Shown here piece by piece: positions 38,017 to 47,867 of a stretch of 64,000 bases of DNA; position 1 is the stretch's first letter, and each line of letters opens with the position of its first letter. The notes under the pieces are model-generated. The model worked only from the letters and a program-made list of their open reading frames with translations. It did not search any database and had not been told where the DNA came from. The stretch is from Sphingobium sp. AP49 (GTDB taxonomy: Bacteria > Pseudomonadota > Alphaproteobacteria > Sphingomonadales > Sphingomonadaceae), in contig NZ_CP124576.1 of the NCBI RefSeq assembly GCF_000281715.2, positions 7,501-71,500 of the forward strand, read 5' to 3'. Both the position numbers and the translations under genes were made by a program.

Positions 38017-39863
38017 GCTGCCTTCCGCCGCACATGGACTAGAATGGCGGCCAGTGCCGCCGGGGTGATACCGCGGATACGGCCCGCAGCGGCCAGCGTA
38101 TCGGGGCGTGCGCCGTCCAGCCGCTCGATCATTTCGGTCGACAGACCGCCGACGCTGGCAAAGTCGAAGTCGACCGGAATAGCCACCCGCTCATCCCGGC
38201 GCAGCGCTGCGATCTCCGCATCCTGCCGTTCCAGATAGGGCGCATAATGGGCATCTTCCAATATCTCGGCGCGCAGGTCGGCCGACGCCTTCGCCAGGGC
38301 AGGCGCCAGCGTCACCAGCAAGTCGGCTTGCACCTCGGGGAAGCGCGCCCATTCAAACAGGCTGCGTCGCGCGCCATCCTGCCGGACCGCCGCCCCAGCC
38401 CGTGCCATCTCGGTTGCGGTGAAGGGCCGGGCCAGCTCAGCCTCGATCGCAGCGCGCGCGACGGCACGCGTGGCGAAACGCACCGCACGCGCCGGGCCAA
38501 TGATGCCATGAGCAAGGCCGATCTCGCCCAGCCGCGTCTCCGCATTATCGGCCCGCAGCCGCAGCCGATATTCGGCGCGCGCGGTCAGCATCCGATAGGG
38601 TTCGGTCACGCCCTGCAACACCAGGTCGTCGATCATCACGCCGATATAGCTACTCGCCCGGTCGAGGATCATCGGTTCTTCGCCACGCGCGCGCGCCGCC
38701 GCATTGGTGCCAGCAACCAGCCCCTGGGCCGCCGCTTCCTCATAGCCGGTCGTACCATTGATCTGCCCCGCACAGAACAGGCCGGGCAGTGCCCGCACTT
38801 CCAGGCTGGCATCCAGCGCGCGCGGATCGATATGATCATATTCGACCGCATAGCCGGGCACGACGATCTCGGCCTGCTCCAGCCCGCGCATCGACCGTAT
38901 CATGGCCAGCTGCACATCGGCCGGCAGCGAGGTGCTGATACCATTGGGATAGACCAGCGCATCATCCAGCCCTTCGGGCTCCAGGAAGATCTGATGGCCG
39001 TCGCGATCCCCGAAGCGGATCACCTTGTCCTCGATCGACGGGCAATAGCGCGGCCCCCGCCCCTCGATCGCGCCGCTGAACAAGGGCGATCGCCCCAGCC
39101 CTTCACGGATGATCGCATGGGTCCGTTCATTAGTGCGGGTGATGGCACAGGCCAGTTGCGGCAGCGGCCGATGATCAGACAGCGGCGACATGGTCCAGCC
39201 TTCGCCATCCGACGCCTGCTCCTCCAGCACCGCCCAGTCGATGGTTCGGCCGTCAATGCGCGGCGGCGTGCCCGTCTTCAGGCGCCCGATCGGCAGGCCC
39301 CTCTCGCGCAGCTGCACGCCCAGCGCCGTTGCCGCCCGCTCGCCGGTGCGGCCACCGACATCCACATCCTCGCCCCGGAACAGCTTGCCACCCAGGAAGG
39401 TGCCCGTCGCCAGCACTACCGATGGCGCCTCCAGCGTCCGGCCATCCGCCAGCGACAGGCCCGCCACCATATCCTCGCGGACGATCAGCCCCACGGCCTC
39501 GCCCTCAATGATCTCAAGTCCGGCCTGAGCATCGAGCATCTGGTGGATCGCAGCCTTGTAGCGCTTACGGTCGGCCTGCACGCGCGGCCCCTGAACCGCC
39601 GCCCCCTTGCTGCTGTTGAGCATCCGATAATGGATCGCCCCGGCATCGGCGGCGCGGCCGATCAACCCGTCCAGCGCATCGACCTCGCGCACCAAATGGC
39701 CCTTGCCCAGACCACCGATTGCCGGGTTGCAGGACATGGCGCCCACGGTTGCCCGCTCGAAGGTCAGCAGCGCCACCACCGCACCCTTGCGCGCTGCCGC
39801 AGCGGCGGCTTCGCAGCCGGCATGGCCACCACCGACCACGATCACATCATAGCTTGTTCGCAT
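38013..39863 (-). CDS. mnmG: tRNA uridine-5-carboxymethylaminomethyl modification enzyme MnmG
   Basis: 616 residues. The FAD-binding [19 protein letters not shown] starts near residue 10, split here as [14 protein letters not shown], and [10 protein letters not shown] occurs as [17 protein letters not shown]. MnmG works with MnmE to add the carboxymethylaminomethyl group to wobble U34 of several tRNAs. MnmE is encoded just upstream on the same strand. Its stop overlaps the rsmG start by four bases. Confidence 0.98.
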   Translation of the reverse strand: MRTSYDVIVVGGGHAGCEAAAAAARKGAVVALLTFERATVGAMSCNPAIGGLGKGHLVREVDALDGLIGRAADAGAIHYRMLNSSKGAAVQGPRVQADRKRYKAAIHQMLDAQAGLEIIEGEAVGLIVREDMVAGLSLADGRTLEAPSVVLATGTFLGGKLFRGEDVDVGGRTGERAATALGVQLRERGLPIGRLKTGTPPRIDGRTIDWAVLEEQASDGEGWTMSPLSDHRPLPQLACAITRTNERTHAIIREGLGRSPLFSGAIEGRGPRYCPSIEDKVIRFGDRDGHQIFLEPEGLDDALVYPNGISTSLPADVQLAMIRSMRGLEQAEIVVPGYAVEYDHIDPRALDASLEVRALPGLFCAGQINGTTGYEEAAAQGLVAGTNAAARARGEEPMILDRASSYIGVMIDDLVLQGVTEPYRMLTARAEYRLRLRADNAETRLGEIGLAHGIIGPARAVRFATRAVARAAIEAELARPFTATEMARAGAAVRQDGARRSLFEWARFPEVQADLLVTLAPALAKASADLRAEILEDAHYAPYLERQDAEIAALRRDERVAIPVDFDFASVGGLSTEMIERLDGARPDTLAAAGRIRGITPAALAAILVHVRRKAA

Positions 39864-39902
39864 GCCGGCCCCATATCAGATTCAGGGGCCTTCGGTCAAA
39901 AG

Positions 39903-39918
39903 CGTTCCACGTGGAACA
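39903..39918. promoter_or_regulatory. parS: parS site in the mnmE-mnmG gap
   Basis: CGTTCCACGTGGAACA contains a perfect 14-base palindrome, GTTCCACGTGGAAC; only the first consensus base differs. It lies in the 58-base gap between mnmE and mnmG, about 1.9 kb from the site in rsmG. Confidence 0.85.
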
Positions 39919-39921
39919 TCG

Positions 39922-41208
39922 TCACTTGCCGATGCAGAATCCAGAGAAGAGGCGATCAAGCATATCCTCGGTCCCGGCCTGCCCGGTCAGCGTATCGATC
40001 GCCCGCCGCCCCAGACGCAATTCTTCCGCCAGCACCAGCAGGTCGCGTGCGGCGGTCGCTGCGACGAGATGGTCATGCAGCTGCCGCACCCCATCGCGCT
40101 GCCGCGCATGCAGGGCATAATCGCCTTCCCCCGGCAGCAAGGTCGCTGCACGATCGAGCAGCTGGTCCACCAGCTCATCCATCCCCTCACCCGTCCGCGC
40201 CGACAAACGTAGACCTGGCCGGTCGGCTGCGCAGAGCGCGACATCACTTTGCGCCGCGACCAACAGCGCATCGTCGCGCGGCGCCGCCGCCGGCTCACCC
40301 AGCCAAAGGATGATGTCCGCCGCCTCCAGCGCCGCGCGCGCGCGGTCAATGCCGATCGCCTCGATCGCGTCGCCAGTCTCGTCGCGCAGACCAGCGGTGT
40401 CGGTGAAGAGGAAGGCCGTGCCACCGATCGCGGCCGGCACCTCGATCCGATCGCGGGTGGTGCCGGCAATGTTGGACACGATCGCCGCCTCGCGCCCGAC
40501 CAGGCGATTGAGCAGGGTCGACTTGCCGGCATTGGGTGGGCCGGCCAGCACGACGCGAATGCCGTCGCGCAGCCGCTCGGCGGAAGGCGCCGACAGCAAT
40601 GCGCTGACATCCTCCGCCAAGACTGTCACCCCCTGCCCAATCCGCATCTCGATATCGGCATCGGGCACATCATCCTCATCCGAGAAATCGAGCGCCGCCT
40701 CGGCCATCGCCGACAGGTCGAGCAGCCGCATCCGCCAGCCATCGATCCGCTGCGAGAAATGACCTTCCACCATCGCCAGTGCCGCCCGTCGCTGCTGCTG
40801 CGTCTCCGCCGCCAGCAGATCGGCCAGCCCCTCGACCGCGTTCAGGTCCATACGACCATGGGCGAAGGCGCGGCGGGTGAACTCACCAGGCGTTGCGCGG
40901 CGCAACTGTGGCATCGCGGCCAGCGCCGCCTCCACCGCCGCGATCACCGCGCGACCGCCATGACAATGCAGCTCGGCCATGTCCTCACCGGTCACGGTGC
41001 CCGGTCCCGGCAGCCACAGCAACAATGCGCGATCGAGCGGCGTGCCATCACGCGGATCGGTCAGCAGCGCCAGGCTAGCCATGCGAGGGGTGGGCAGTCG
41101 CCCGGCCAACGCCTGCAGCGCCGCGCCCGCCATCGGGCCGCTGACGCGCACGACGCCAATCCCCGCCGGCGGCGCGCCGCTCGACAGGGCGAAGATCGTC
41201 TCGCTCAC
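39922..41208 (-). CDS. mnmE: tRNA modification GTPase MnmE
   Basis: 428 residues. The G-domain has GPPNAGKSTLLN (P-loop) and FLFTDTAGLRDETG (switch region), and the C-terminus ends in FCIGK, which holds the conserved catalytic Cys. The protein is shorter than the E. coli enzyme, as is common in alphaproteobacteria. With MnmG it modifies wobble U34. It begins one base before the stop of the DUF6489 gene upstream. Confidence 0.97.
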   Translation of the reverse strand: MSETIFALSSGAPPAGIGVVRVSGPMAGAALQALAGRLPTPRMASLALLTDPRDGTPLDRALLLWLPGPGTVTGEDMAELHCHGGRAVIAAVEAALAAMPQLRRATPGEFTRRAFAHGRMDLNAVEGLADLLAAETQQQRRAALAMVEGHFSQRIDGWRMRLLDLSAMAEAALDFSDEDDVPDADIEMRIGQGVTVLAEDVSALLSAPSAERLRDGIRVVLAGPPNAGKSTLLNRLVGREAAIVSNIAGTTRDRIEVPAAIGGTAFLFTDTAGLRDETGDAIEAIGIDRARAALEAADIILWLGEPAAAPRDDALLVAAQSDVALCAADRPGLRLSARTGEGMDELVDQLLDRAATLLPGEGDYALHARQRDGVRQLHDHLVAATAARDLLVLAEELRLGRRAIDTLTGQAGTEDMLDRLFSGFCIGK

Positions 41209-41466
41209 TTAATCCTTCTTGTCGCCATTCTTGCCCGCCATGCCAGCCAGGCCAATGTCCATCATCTGCTTGAACAGCCGCACGCCCGCATCGCCCATTG
41301 GCGAAAAGCTCTTGAACAGCGTCTCCATCTGCTCGACACTGCCAATGCCGTCCATGCCGTCGAGCATCGTCTTGATATATTTGTCATGGATGGGGCTGAC
41401 ATCGGGCAGCCCCAGAAAGGCGCGCGCCTCGGCCGGGGTGCAATCCACGTCGACGGTCACTTTCAT
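41209..41466 (-). CDS. DUF6489 family protein
   Basis: 85 residues, cytoplasmic, with the opening MKVTVDVDCTPAEARAFLGL and a region rich in Met and Gly (MDGIGSVEQMETLFKSF) ending in a Lys/Asp tail. I recognise it as DUF6489, a small alphaproteobacterial family also related in sequence to phasin-like or polyhydroxyalkanoate-associated proteins by its helical pattern, though the latter is only an impression. It is the first gene before mnmE with no gap, so it is in the same operon. Function unknown. Confidence 0.75.
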   Translation of the reverse strand: MKVTVDVDCTPAEARAFLGLPDVSPIHDKYIKTMLDGMDGIGSVEQMETLFKSFSPMGDAGVRLFKQMMDIGLAGMAGKNGDKKD

Positions 41467-41642
41467 CTGCTGCCCTTCCCTGTGGCGCCCTAGCTGTAGC
41501 GGGTGTCCGCCGATGCTTTCATCTCATGCCGCAAACAGGCGGGCGATGGCAAATTTTTTGGGCGCGACAGCGGCTTGCGCCCCTCGCCCAACGCGCCAAT
41601 ATGCGCATCGACCTATCGACTCCCCAAGCGGAAGGATATCCC

Positions 41643-42344
41643 ATGGCAGACTATGTTCCGATCAAGACGCTGGAAGGCGACGGCCAGTTCGACGCCTATG
41701 TCGCCACGCCCGACAGTCCTGCCAAGGCGGCGATCATCGTCATCCAGGAGATCTTCGGCGTCAATGAAGGCATCCGCCGCAAATGCGACAGCTGGGCCAA
41801 AGCCGGCTATCTGGCGATCGCGCCCGACCTCTTCTGGCGCATCGATCCGCATATCGAGCTGGACGCCGATGTCCCGCAGCAGATGCAGCAGGCGCTAGAC
41901 TATATCCCCCGCTTCAACCAGGATCAGGGCGTCCGCGATATCGAGGCGAGCATCCGCACCGCGCGCCGCATGCTGGGTGATCAGGCCAAGGTCGGCGTCG
42001 TCGGCTATTGCCTGGGCGGCCGCATGGCTTTCATGACCGCCTGCCGTACCGATGGCGATGCCTTCGTTTGTTATTATGGTGTGGGCATCGACGGATTGCT
42101 GGGCGAGCAACATGCCATCGGCAAGCCGACCATGCTGCACATCCCGACCAATGACGGCTTCGTCCCCGCCGATGCACAGGCCAGGATGCATGACGGGCTG
42201 AAGGACAACCGCCACGTCACCCTGCATGACTATCAGGGGCTGGATCATGGCTTCGCCGCCGAGATGGGCGATCGCCGCGACGAGGCAGCGGCCCAGCTCG
42301 CCGATCGCCGCACCGCCGACTTCTTTGCGCAGGCGCTAGCCTGA
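41643..42344 (+). CDS. Dienelactone hydrolase family protein
   Basis: 233 residues with an alpha/beta-hydrolase fold. The nucleophile elbow GYCLGGRMAF carries a Cys in place of Ser, as in dienelactone hydrolases; the acid region is PTNDGFVPAD and the His is in LDHGFAAEMG. Substrates range from dienelactones to other esters, so the reaction is not fixed. AAGGA precedes ATG 41643. The downstream oxidoreductase starts within its stop codon (TGATG), making a two-gene operon. Confidence 0.9.
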   Translation: MADYVPIKTLEGDGQFDAYVATPDSPAKAAIIVIQEIFGVNEGIRRKCDSWAKAGYLAIAPDLFWRIDPHIELDADVPQQMQQALDYIPRFNQDQGVRDIEASIRTARRMLGDQAKVGVVGYCLGGRMAFMTACRTDGDAFVCYYGVGIDGLLGEQHAIGKPTMLHIPTNDGFVPADAQARMHDGLKDNRHVTLHDYQGLDHGFAAEMGDRRDEAAAQLADRRTADFFAQALA

Positions 42345-43315
42345 TGCCGGGCGAGGCATGGCGGATGATCGTCCGGACTCATGGTGGCCCCGAGGCGATC
42401 GAGCGGGAGCGCTTCGATCCCGGCTCGCCCGGTGAAGGTGAGGTGCTGATCGCGCAGGATGCAGTCGGCCTCAACTTCATCGACACCTATTACCGCACCG
42501 GCCTTTACCCCGCCCCCCTGCCCCTGACCCTGGGATCGGAAGGTGCGGGCCATATCGTCGCGGTCGGTCCCGGCGTCTCCGGGCTGGCCGTCGGCGACAA
42601 GGTCGGCTGCGCGGCGGGCCTGGGCGCCTATGCGACCCACCGCATCGTTCCGGCCGACCGCGTCGTACGCATACCTGATGCGGTCAACACCCACGATGCT
42701 GCCGCAATGATGCTCAAGGGGATGACCGCCTGCTATCTGGCCGAGGACATGATCGACCTGCTGCCCGGCGACGTGGCATTGGTCCATGCCGCCGCCGGCG
42801 GCGTAGGATCGGTGCTTGTGCCCTGGCTGCGCGACAAGGGCGTGGTCGTGATCGCCCATAGCGGATCACCGGAAAAGGCGGCCAGGGTCGATGCCGACCA
42901 TAGCCTGTCCGGCCCGCTCGATGATCTGGCGGCGCAAGTGCGAGAGCTTACCGCCGGCAAGGGCGTTGCCGTCGCCTATGACGGCGTCGGCAAGGATAGC
43001 TGGAGCGCCTCGCTCGCCAGCCTGCGCCGGCGCGGCCTGCTGGTCAGCTATGGCAATGCGTCGGGCGCCGTCCCGCCGATCAGCCTGCTCGACCTCAGCC
43101 GCAACGGTTCGCTTTACGTCAGCCGCCCGACCCTGTTCGACTATGTCGCCACCGCAGAGGATCTGGCCCATACGGCCCAACGGCTGTTCGACCGCATGGC
43201 GCGCGGCGTCATATCGGCGCAGATCGGCCAGAGTTTCACCCTGGCCGATGCTGCCGAAGCACATCGAGCGCTGGAAGGGCGGCAGACGACCGGCAGCACC
43301 ATCCTACTGCCCTGA
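42344..43315 (+). CDS. NADPH:quinone oxidoreductase (zeta-crystallin type)
   Basis: 323 residues of the zinc-independent MDR family. Landmarks are DAVGLNFIDTYYRTGLYP, the GSEGAGHIVAVGPGV segment and the nucleotide loop HAAAGGVGSVLVPWL, all typical of quinone oxidoreductase Qor. It reduces quinones or related enones with NADPH. The start overlaps the dienelactone hydrolase stop by one base. A terminator follows. Confidence 0.9.
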   Translation: MPGEAWRMIVRTHGGPEAIERERFDPGSPGEGEVLIAQDAVGLNFIDTYYRTGLYPAPLPLTLGSEGAGHIVAVGPGVSGLAVGDKVGCAAGLGAYATHRIVPADRVVRIPDAVNTHDAAAMMLKGMTACYLAEDMIDLLPGDVALVHAAAGGVGSVLVPWLRDKGVVVIAHSGSPEKAARVDADHSLSGPLDDLAAQVRELTAGKGVAVAYDGVGKDSWSASLASLRRRGLLVSYGNASGAVPPISLLDLSRNGSLYVSRPTLFDYVATAEDLAHTAQRLFDRMARGVISAQIGQSFTLADAAEAHRALEGRQTTGSTILLP

Positions 43316-43334
43316 TCTACCGAAAAATAGCCGC

Positions 43335-43371
43335 ATGGAGGGCGGCATCGAGCAACACCGCCCTCCATTTT
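43335..43371 (+). terminator. Terminator after the quinone oxidoreductase gene
   Basis: ATGGAGGGCGG (43335-43345) pairs perfectly with CCGCCCTCCAT (43358-43368), with a 12-base loop and a short T run immediately after. Confidence 0.8.
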
Positions 43372-43452
43372 GCACAGCGGCGCGGAACATATGCTTCCCT
43401 CTTGATAGCTATTTGCAGTATCTCCGCCATAAGCGGCAAGATGAAGGATAAT

Positions 43453-44478
43453 ATGACTCGTTCCCTGGCAAAGCTGGTCCTGCTGCCTTGGTGGACGATA
43501 CAATTGGCCACAGGCGCAAAGTCCTTTTTGGACAATCCACTGATCGGATCGTCTCGACTGAATGCGCTGGGCCTGCATGTCGGCCGCGTGCGCATGGCCC
43601 AATGGATGACGGCCCGTCGACGTACGCGGCTGGCCGCCCATCTCGATCCGGTCGATCGCGATCGGTTCGATCGCGATGGCTTCGTCGAAATTCGCGACTT
43701 CCTGCCCGCAGCCGATTTCTCCGCGTTGCAAGCGCAGGTCGCCGCCTTCCATGGCGCATCGCGTGAGATGGTTCAGGGCCATACGATCACACGGCGCTTC
43801 GCGATCGACGCACAGGCCCGGCGCGCCATTCCATCGCTGGACAGCTTCCTGCGTCACCCGCGCTGGCGCGCGCTCGCCCGCTATATCGCGAGCTTCGACG
43901 TAGAACCGCTATTGTACATCCAAACCATCCTTACGCATCGACTGGATGGCCCGCCCGATCCGCAGATCAACTTGCATGCCGACACCTTCTACCCCGCAAT
44001 GAAAGCGTGGCTGTTCCTGGAAGATGTCCCGGCCCATGGCGGCCCCTTTACCTATGTACCGGGTTCCCATCGGCTGACGCCGGAGCGCGAGGCATGGGAG
44101 AAGCAACGCAGCCTGACGGTCCGCGATGAAGAATGTCGTATGTCGGCGCGCGGGTCGCTGCGCATAGAGGCAGCCGAACTGGCAAAACTCGGCCTGCCCC
44201 CGCCACGCAGCTTCGCTGTTCCTGCCAATACGCTGATCGTGGCCGACACCTTCGGCTTCCATGCGCGCGGGGAGGCCAGCGCGCGCTCGACCCGGGTCGA
44301 GCTATGGGCCTATGGCCGCCGCAACCCTTTTCGACCCTTTACCGGCTTTGACCTGTGGAGCATCCCGGGGGTAGTCGAACGCCGTATCGGCCTCCGCTGG
44401 GGCCTGCGTGATCGGGTCGCGCGCTGGATCGGCCAACCCTGGACCTCCGCCGGCATGAAAAGGCCCGCCGACGACTGA
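43453..44478 (+). CDS. Phytanoyl-CoA dioxygenase-like protein
   Basis: About 341 residues. The iron-binding HxD is in NLHADTFYPAMKAWLFLED, with a distal His in TFGFHARG and an Arg in STRVELW, the expected facial triad and 2-oxoglutarate-binding pattern of the phytanoyl-CoA dioxygenase family. GGPFTYVPGSHRLT between them is also family-typical. The substrate is unknown; bacterial members often hydroxylate small metabolites or lipids. AAGGA lies four bases before ATG 43453, and an upstream ATG at 43441 is possible. A terminator follows. Confidence 0.82.
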   Translation: MTRSLAKLVLLPWWTIQLATGAKSFLDNPLIGSSRLNALGLHVGRVRMAQWMTARRRTRLAAHLDPVDRDRFDRDGFVEIRDFLPAADFSALQAQVAAFHGASREMVQGHTITRRFAIDAQARRAIPSLDSFLRHPRWRALARYIASFDVEPLLYIQTILTHRLDGPPDPQINLHADTFYPAMKAWLFLEDVPAHGGPFTYVPGSHRLTPEREAWEKQRSLTVRDEECRMSARGSLRIEAAELAKLGLPPPRSFAVPANTLIVADTFGFHARGEASARSTRVELWAYGRRNPFRPFTGFDLWSIPGVVERRIGLRWGLRDRVARWIGQPWTSAGMKRPADD

Positions 44479-44500
44479 ACGTAGGCGGGCCTTGGTTTTT
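44459..44500. terminator. Terminator after the dioxygenase gene
   Basis: AAGGCCCGCC and GGCGGGCCTT form a perfect 10-base stem with a 14-base loop that includes the stop codon, followed by GGTTTTT. It may also serve the convergent terC gene. Confidence 0.8.
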
Positions 44501-44514
44501 ACGGGGAAAGCGCG

Positions 44515-45234
44515 TCAGAAGAGCGTCAACAGACCCACCTGATGGTCGACCAGCCCGTCATAGATCATCTTAACCGCAACATAGATGATCACGGCCAATC
44601 CCAGATAGGCAACCCAGCGGAAGCGCTCGATATATTTGGCGATGATATTCGCCGCGACGCCCATCAACGCAACCGACAGAACCAGCCCGATGATCAGGAT
44701 GCCCGGATGATCGCGCGCCGCGCCCGCCACAGCCAGGACATTGTCCAGGCTCATGCTGACATCGGCGATCGCCACCGACCAGGCGGCTGCAGCGAAGCTC
44801 TTGGAGGGACGCAGGCCCGAAATATCGTCGTCGCTGCTGTCATGGGGCGTATGTGCGCCGCGATTGGGCCGCAGTTCGCGCCACATCTTCCAGCTGACCC
44901 ACAGCAACAGCAGGCCGCCCGCCAGGATCAGACCGACAATCTGCATCAACTGGCTCACCACCAGGGCAAAGCCGATACGCAGCACCAGCGCGGCGATGAT
45001 GCCGATCAGGATAACCTGCTGGCGCTGCTTGGGCGGCAGGCCGGCGGCCAGCGCACCGACAACAATCGCATTGTCGCCGGCCAGCAAGATATCGATCATC
45101 AGCACCTGACCAAAGGCCGCCAGGGCGCTCGGTGACGTGATATTGCTGAAATCGTTGACGATATGCTGCCAGATATCGGCCGGGGAACCGAGCCCCTGAG
45201 CGGCCGAAGCAGCGGTGGCGATGAGGTCGAACAT
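44515..45234 (-). CDS. TerC family integral membrane protein
   Basis: 239 residues with about seven hydrophobic segments. The two acidic membrane motifs of the TerC family are present: IDILLAGDNAIVVGAL and IADVSMSLDNVLAVAG, whose Asp and Asn residues are thought to bind metal. TerC/Alx-type proteins export manganese or other ions and are linked to metal insertion into secreted proteins. No tellurite genes are nearby, so a metal-efflux role is more likely. It lies downstream of rho on the same strand, with a 116-base gap. Confidence 0.88.
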   Translation of the reverse strand: MFDLIATAASAAQGLGSPADIWQHIVNDFSNITSPSALAAFGQVLMIDILLAGDNAIVVGALAAGLPPKQRQQVILIGIIAALVLRIGFALVVSQLMQIVGLILAGGLLLLWVSWKMWRELRPNRGAHTPHDSSDDDISGLRPSKSFAAAAWSVAIADVSMSLDNVLAVAGAARDHPGILIIGLVLSVALMGVAANIIAKYIERFRWVAYLGLAVIIYVAVKMIYDGLVDHQVGLLTLF

Positions 45235-45350
45235 GACGGCCTAACGTCCCTATGAGTGAAAATGAAGAAAGCCGGACCATATACATGGCCCGGCTCTCAC
45301 CGCAAAATATATGGCTGGGCCGCCGTCATAACGAACGACCGCAACAGCCC

Positions 45351-46607
<1,257 letters not shown>

Positions 46608-46887
46608 TGCGAATCGGTCCGATGGTGTGAGGGGTTGATTGGCCAGGAGATAAAGGGAGAATTTGCCCGGTTTATATCTCGGGAAAGCCTCGCGCCGGAC
46701 GGGCGAGGTGGATTGTCTGGCGTTTAGCGAGCCGCTGCCCCCCAAGTCAAGGCAGGACATTCCCCTAGCTCGCCAAAATTGGAGGTGTGGGCGCCTCAAT
46801 TCGACGGACAGTGCCTCAGCTACGGCGATAGACCGGATATGACCGTTCGTGATATAAGGCGACATAAAATGTCGGAAGGATGAGGAG
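46608..46887. other. Divergent leader region of rho and the aspartyl protease gene
   Basis: About 280 bases without a gene. The rho leader occupies the first half and probably carries autoregulatory rut-like sequence, though I cannot assign it. Near the protease start is a small palindrome CGACAT-AAA-ATGTCG (46860-46874) just upstream of the ribosome site. No terminator is seen. Confidence 0.4.
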
Positions 46888-47853
46888 ATGGGACACATCC
46901 ATAGCATGCTGGCCGTCGCCGTTGGCGCGCTGGCCGGTTTTCCGCTTGCCGCCCAAGACACCTCGCCGCTCGATTCAACAATCCCGCCCGCCGTCGTACG
47001 CACCGGTCCATCCAATGATGATCGCGTGACGATCCCTATCGTGATCGATGGGAAAGGGCCGTGGAACTTCGTTATCGACACCGGCGCCCAGCGTACCGTC
47101 ATCGCCCGTGATCTTGCTGATCGGCTCGCCCTGCCCAGCCGAAAAACGGTCACCGTCCTCAGCATGACCGGCCGCGCCGACGTACCTACCGTCGCGGTAC
47201 CGCGCCTGGGTTTCGGCAGCAGCATCGTCGACGATATCGAGGCTCCGGTTCTGGACGGCGACCATCTGGGCGCACCCGGTCTGCTGGGACTCGACAGCCT
47301 GCATGCCAAGCGCCTGCTGCTCAATTTCCGTACCGGTCGGATGGAAATCAGCGAAAGCCGCAAACGGATATCGCGCGATCCGGACACGATCATCGTTGAG
47401 GCGCGACGGCAGCGCGGCCAGTTGATCCTGCTCGATTCCGACGTCAACGGGATGAAGGTCAACATCGTTCTCGATACCGGCACGGATTTCAGCGTCGGCA
47501 ATCTCGCGCTGCGGGACAAGCTGATCCGCAAGAAGCGCGCGCCCGAACTGTTTCAGGCCAGCCTGACCAGCGTGACCGGTGGTGTGCTGACTGGCGAAGT
47601 CGGACGGATCAAGGCCGTCCGCATGGGCAGGGTCCAGTTGACCCAGGTGCCAGTGCTATTCGCCGACGCGAGTCCCTTTGCCGAACTGGGGCTCAGCGAC
47701 AAGCCGGCGCTGCTGCTGGGGATCAGCGCCCTGCGTATCTTCGATCGGGTAGCGATCGATTTCGGCCGGGGCAAGGTCGACTTCCTGATGCCCGATGCCA
47801 GTGCGGTCGATCCCGTCCGGCTGGCCATCAATGCGCCACCCCAGGGCCACTGA
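46888..47853 (+). CDS. Periplasmic retropepsin-like aspartyl protease
   Basis: 321 residues with an N-terminal signal ([17 protein letters not shown]). Two aspartyl-protease half domains are visible: [19 protein letters not shown] with DTG at about residue 65, and [17 protein letters not shown] with a second DTG at about residue 195. A single chain with both halves would form one complete active site without dimerising. Related bacterial proteins are predicted periplasmic proteases. The GGAAGG and AGGAG before ATG 46888 support the start. Confidence 0.82.
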   Translation: MGHIHSMLAVAVGALAGFPLAAQDTSPLDSTIPPAVVRTGPSNDDRVTIPIVIDGKGPWNFVIDTGAQRTVIARDLADRLALPSRKTVTVLSMTGRADVPTVAVPRLGFGSSIVDDIEAPVLDGDHLGAPGLLGLDSLHAKRLLLNFRTGRMEISESRKRISRDPDTIIVEARRQRGQLILLDSDVNGMKVNIVLDTGTDFSVGNLALRDKLIRKKRAPELFQASLTSVTGGVLTGEVGRIKAVRMGRVQLTQVPVLFADASPFAELGLSDKPALLLGISALRIFDRVAIDFGRGKVDFLMPDASAVDPVRLAINAPPQGH

Positions 47854-47867
47854 CCCCGGATCAAAGC

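Noticed and set aside
44515..45234. Tellurite resistance locus
   Set aside because: TerC alone is common and no other ter gene is present.
46608..47531. In-frame N-terminal extension of rho of about 300 codons
   Set aside because: Composition is unlike Rho; the ATG at 46607 gives the standard N-terminus and length, and the extension lies opposite the protease gene.
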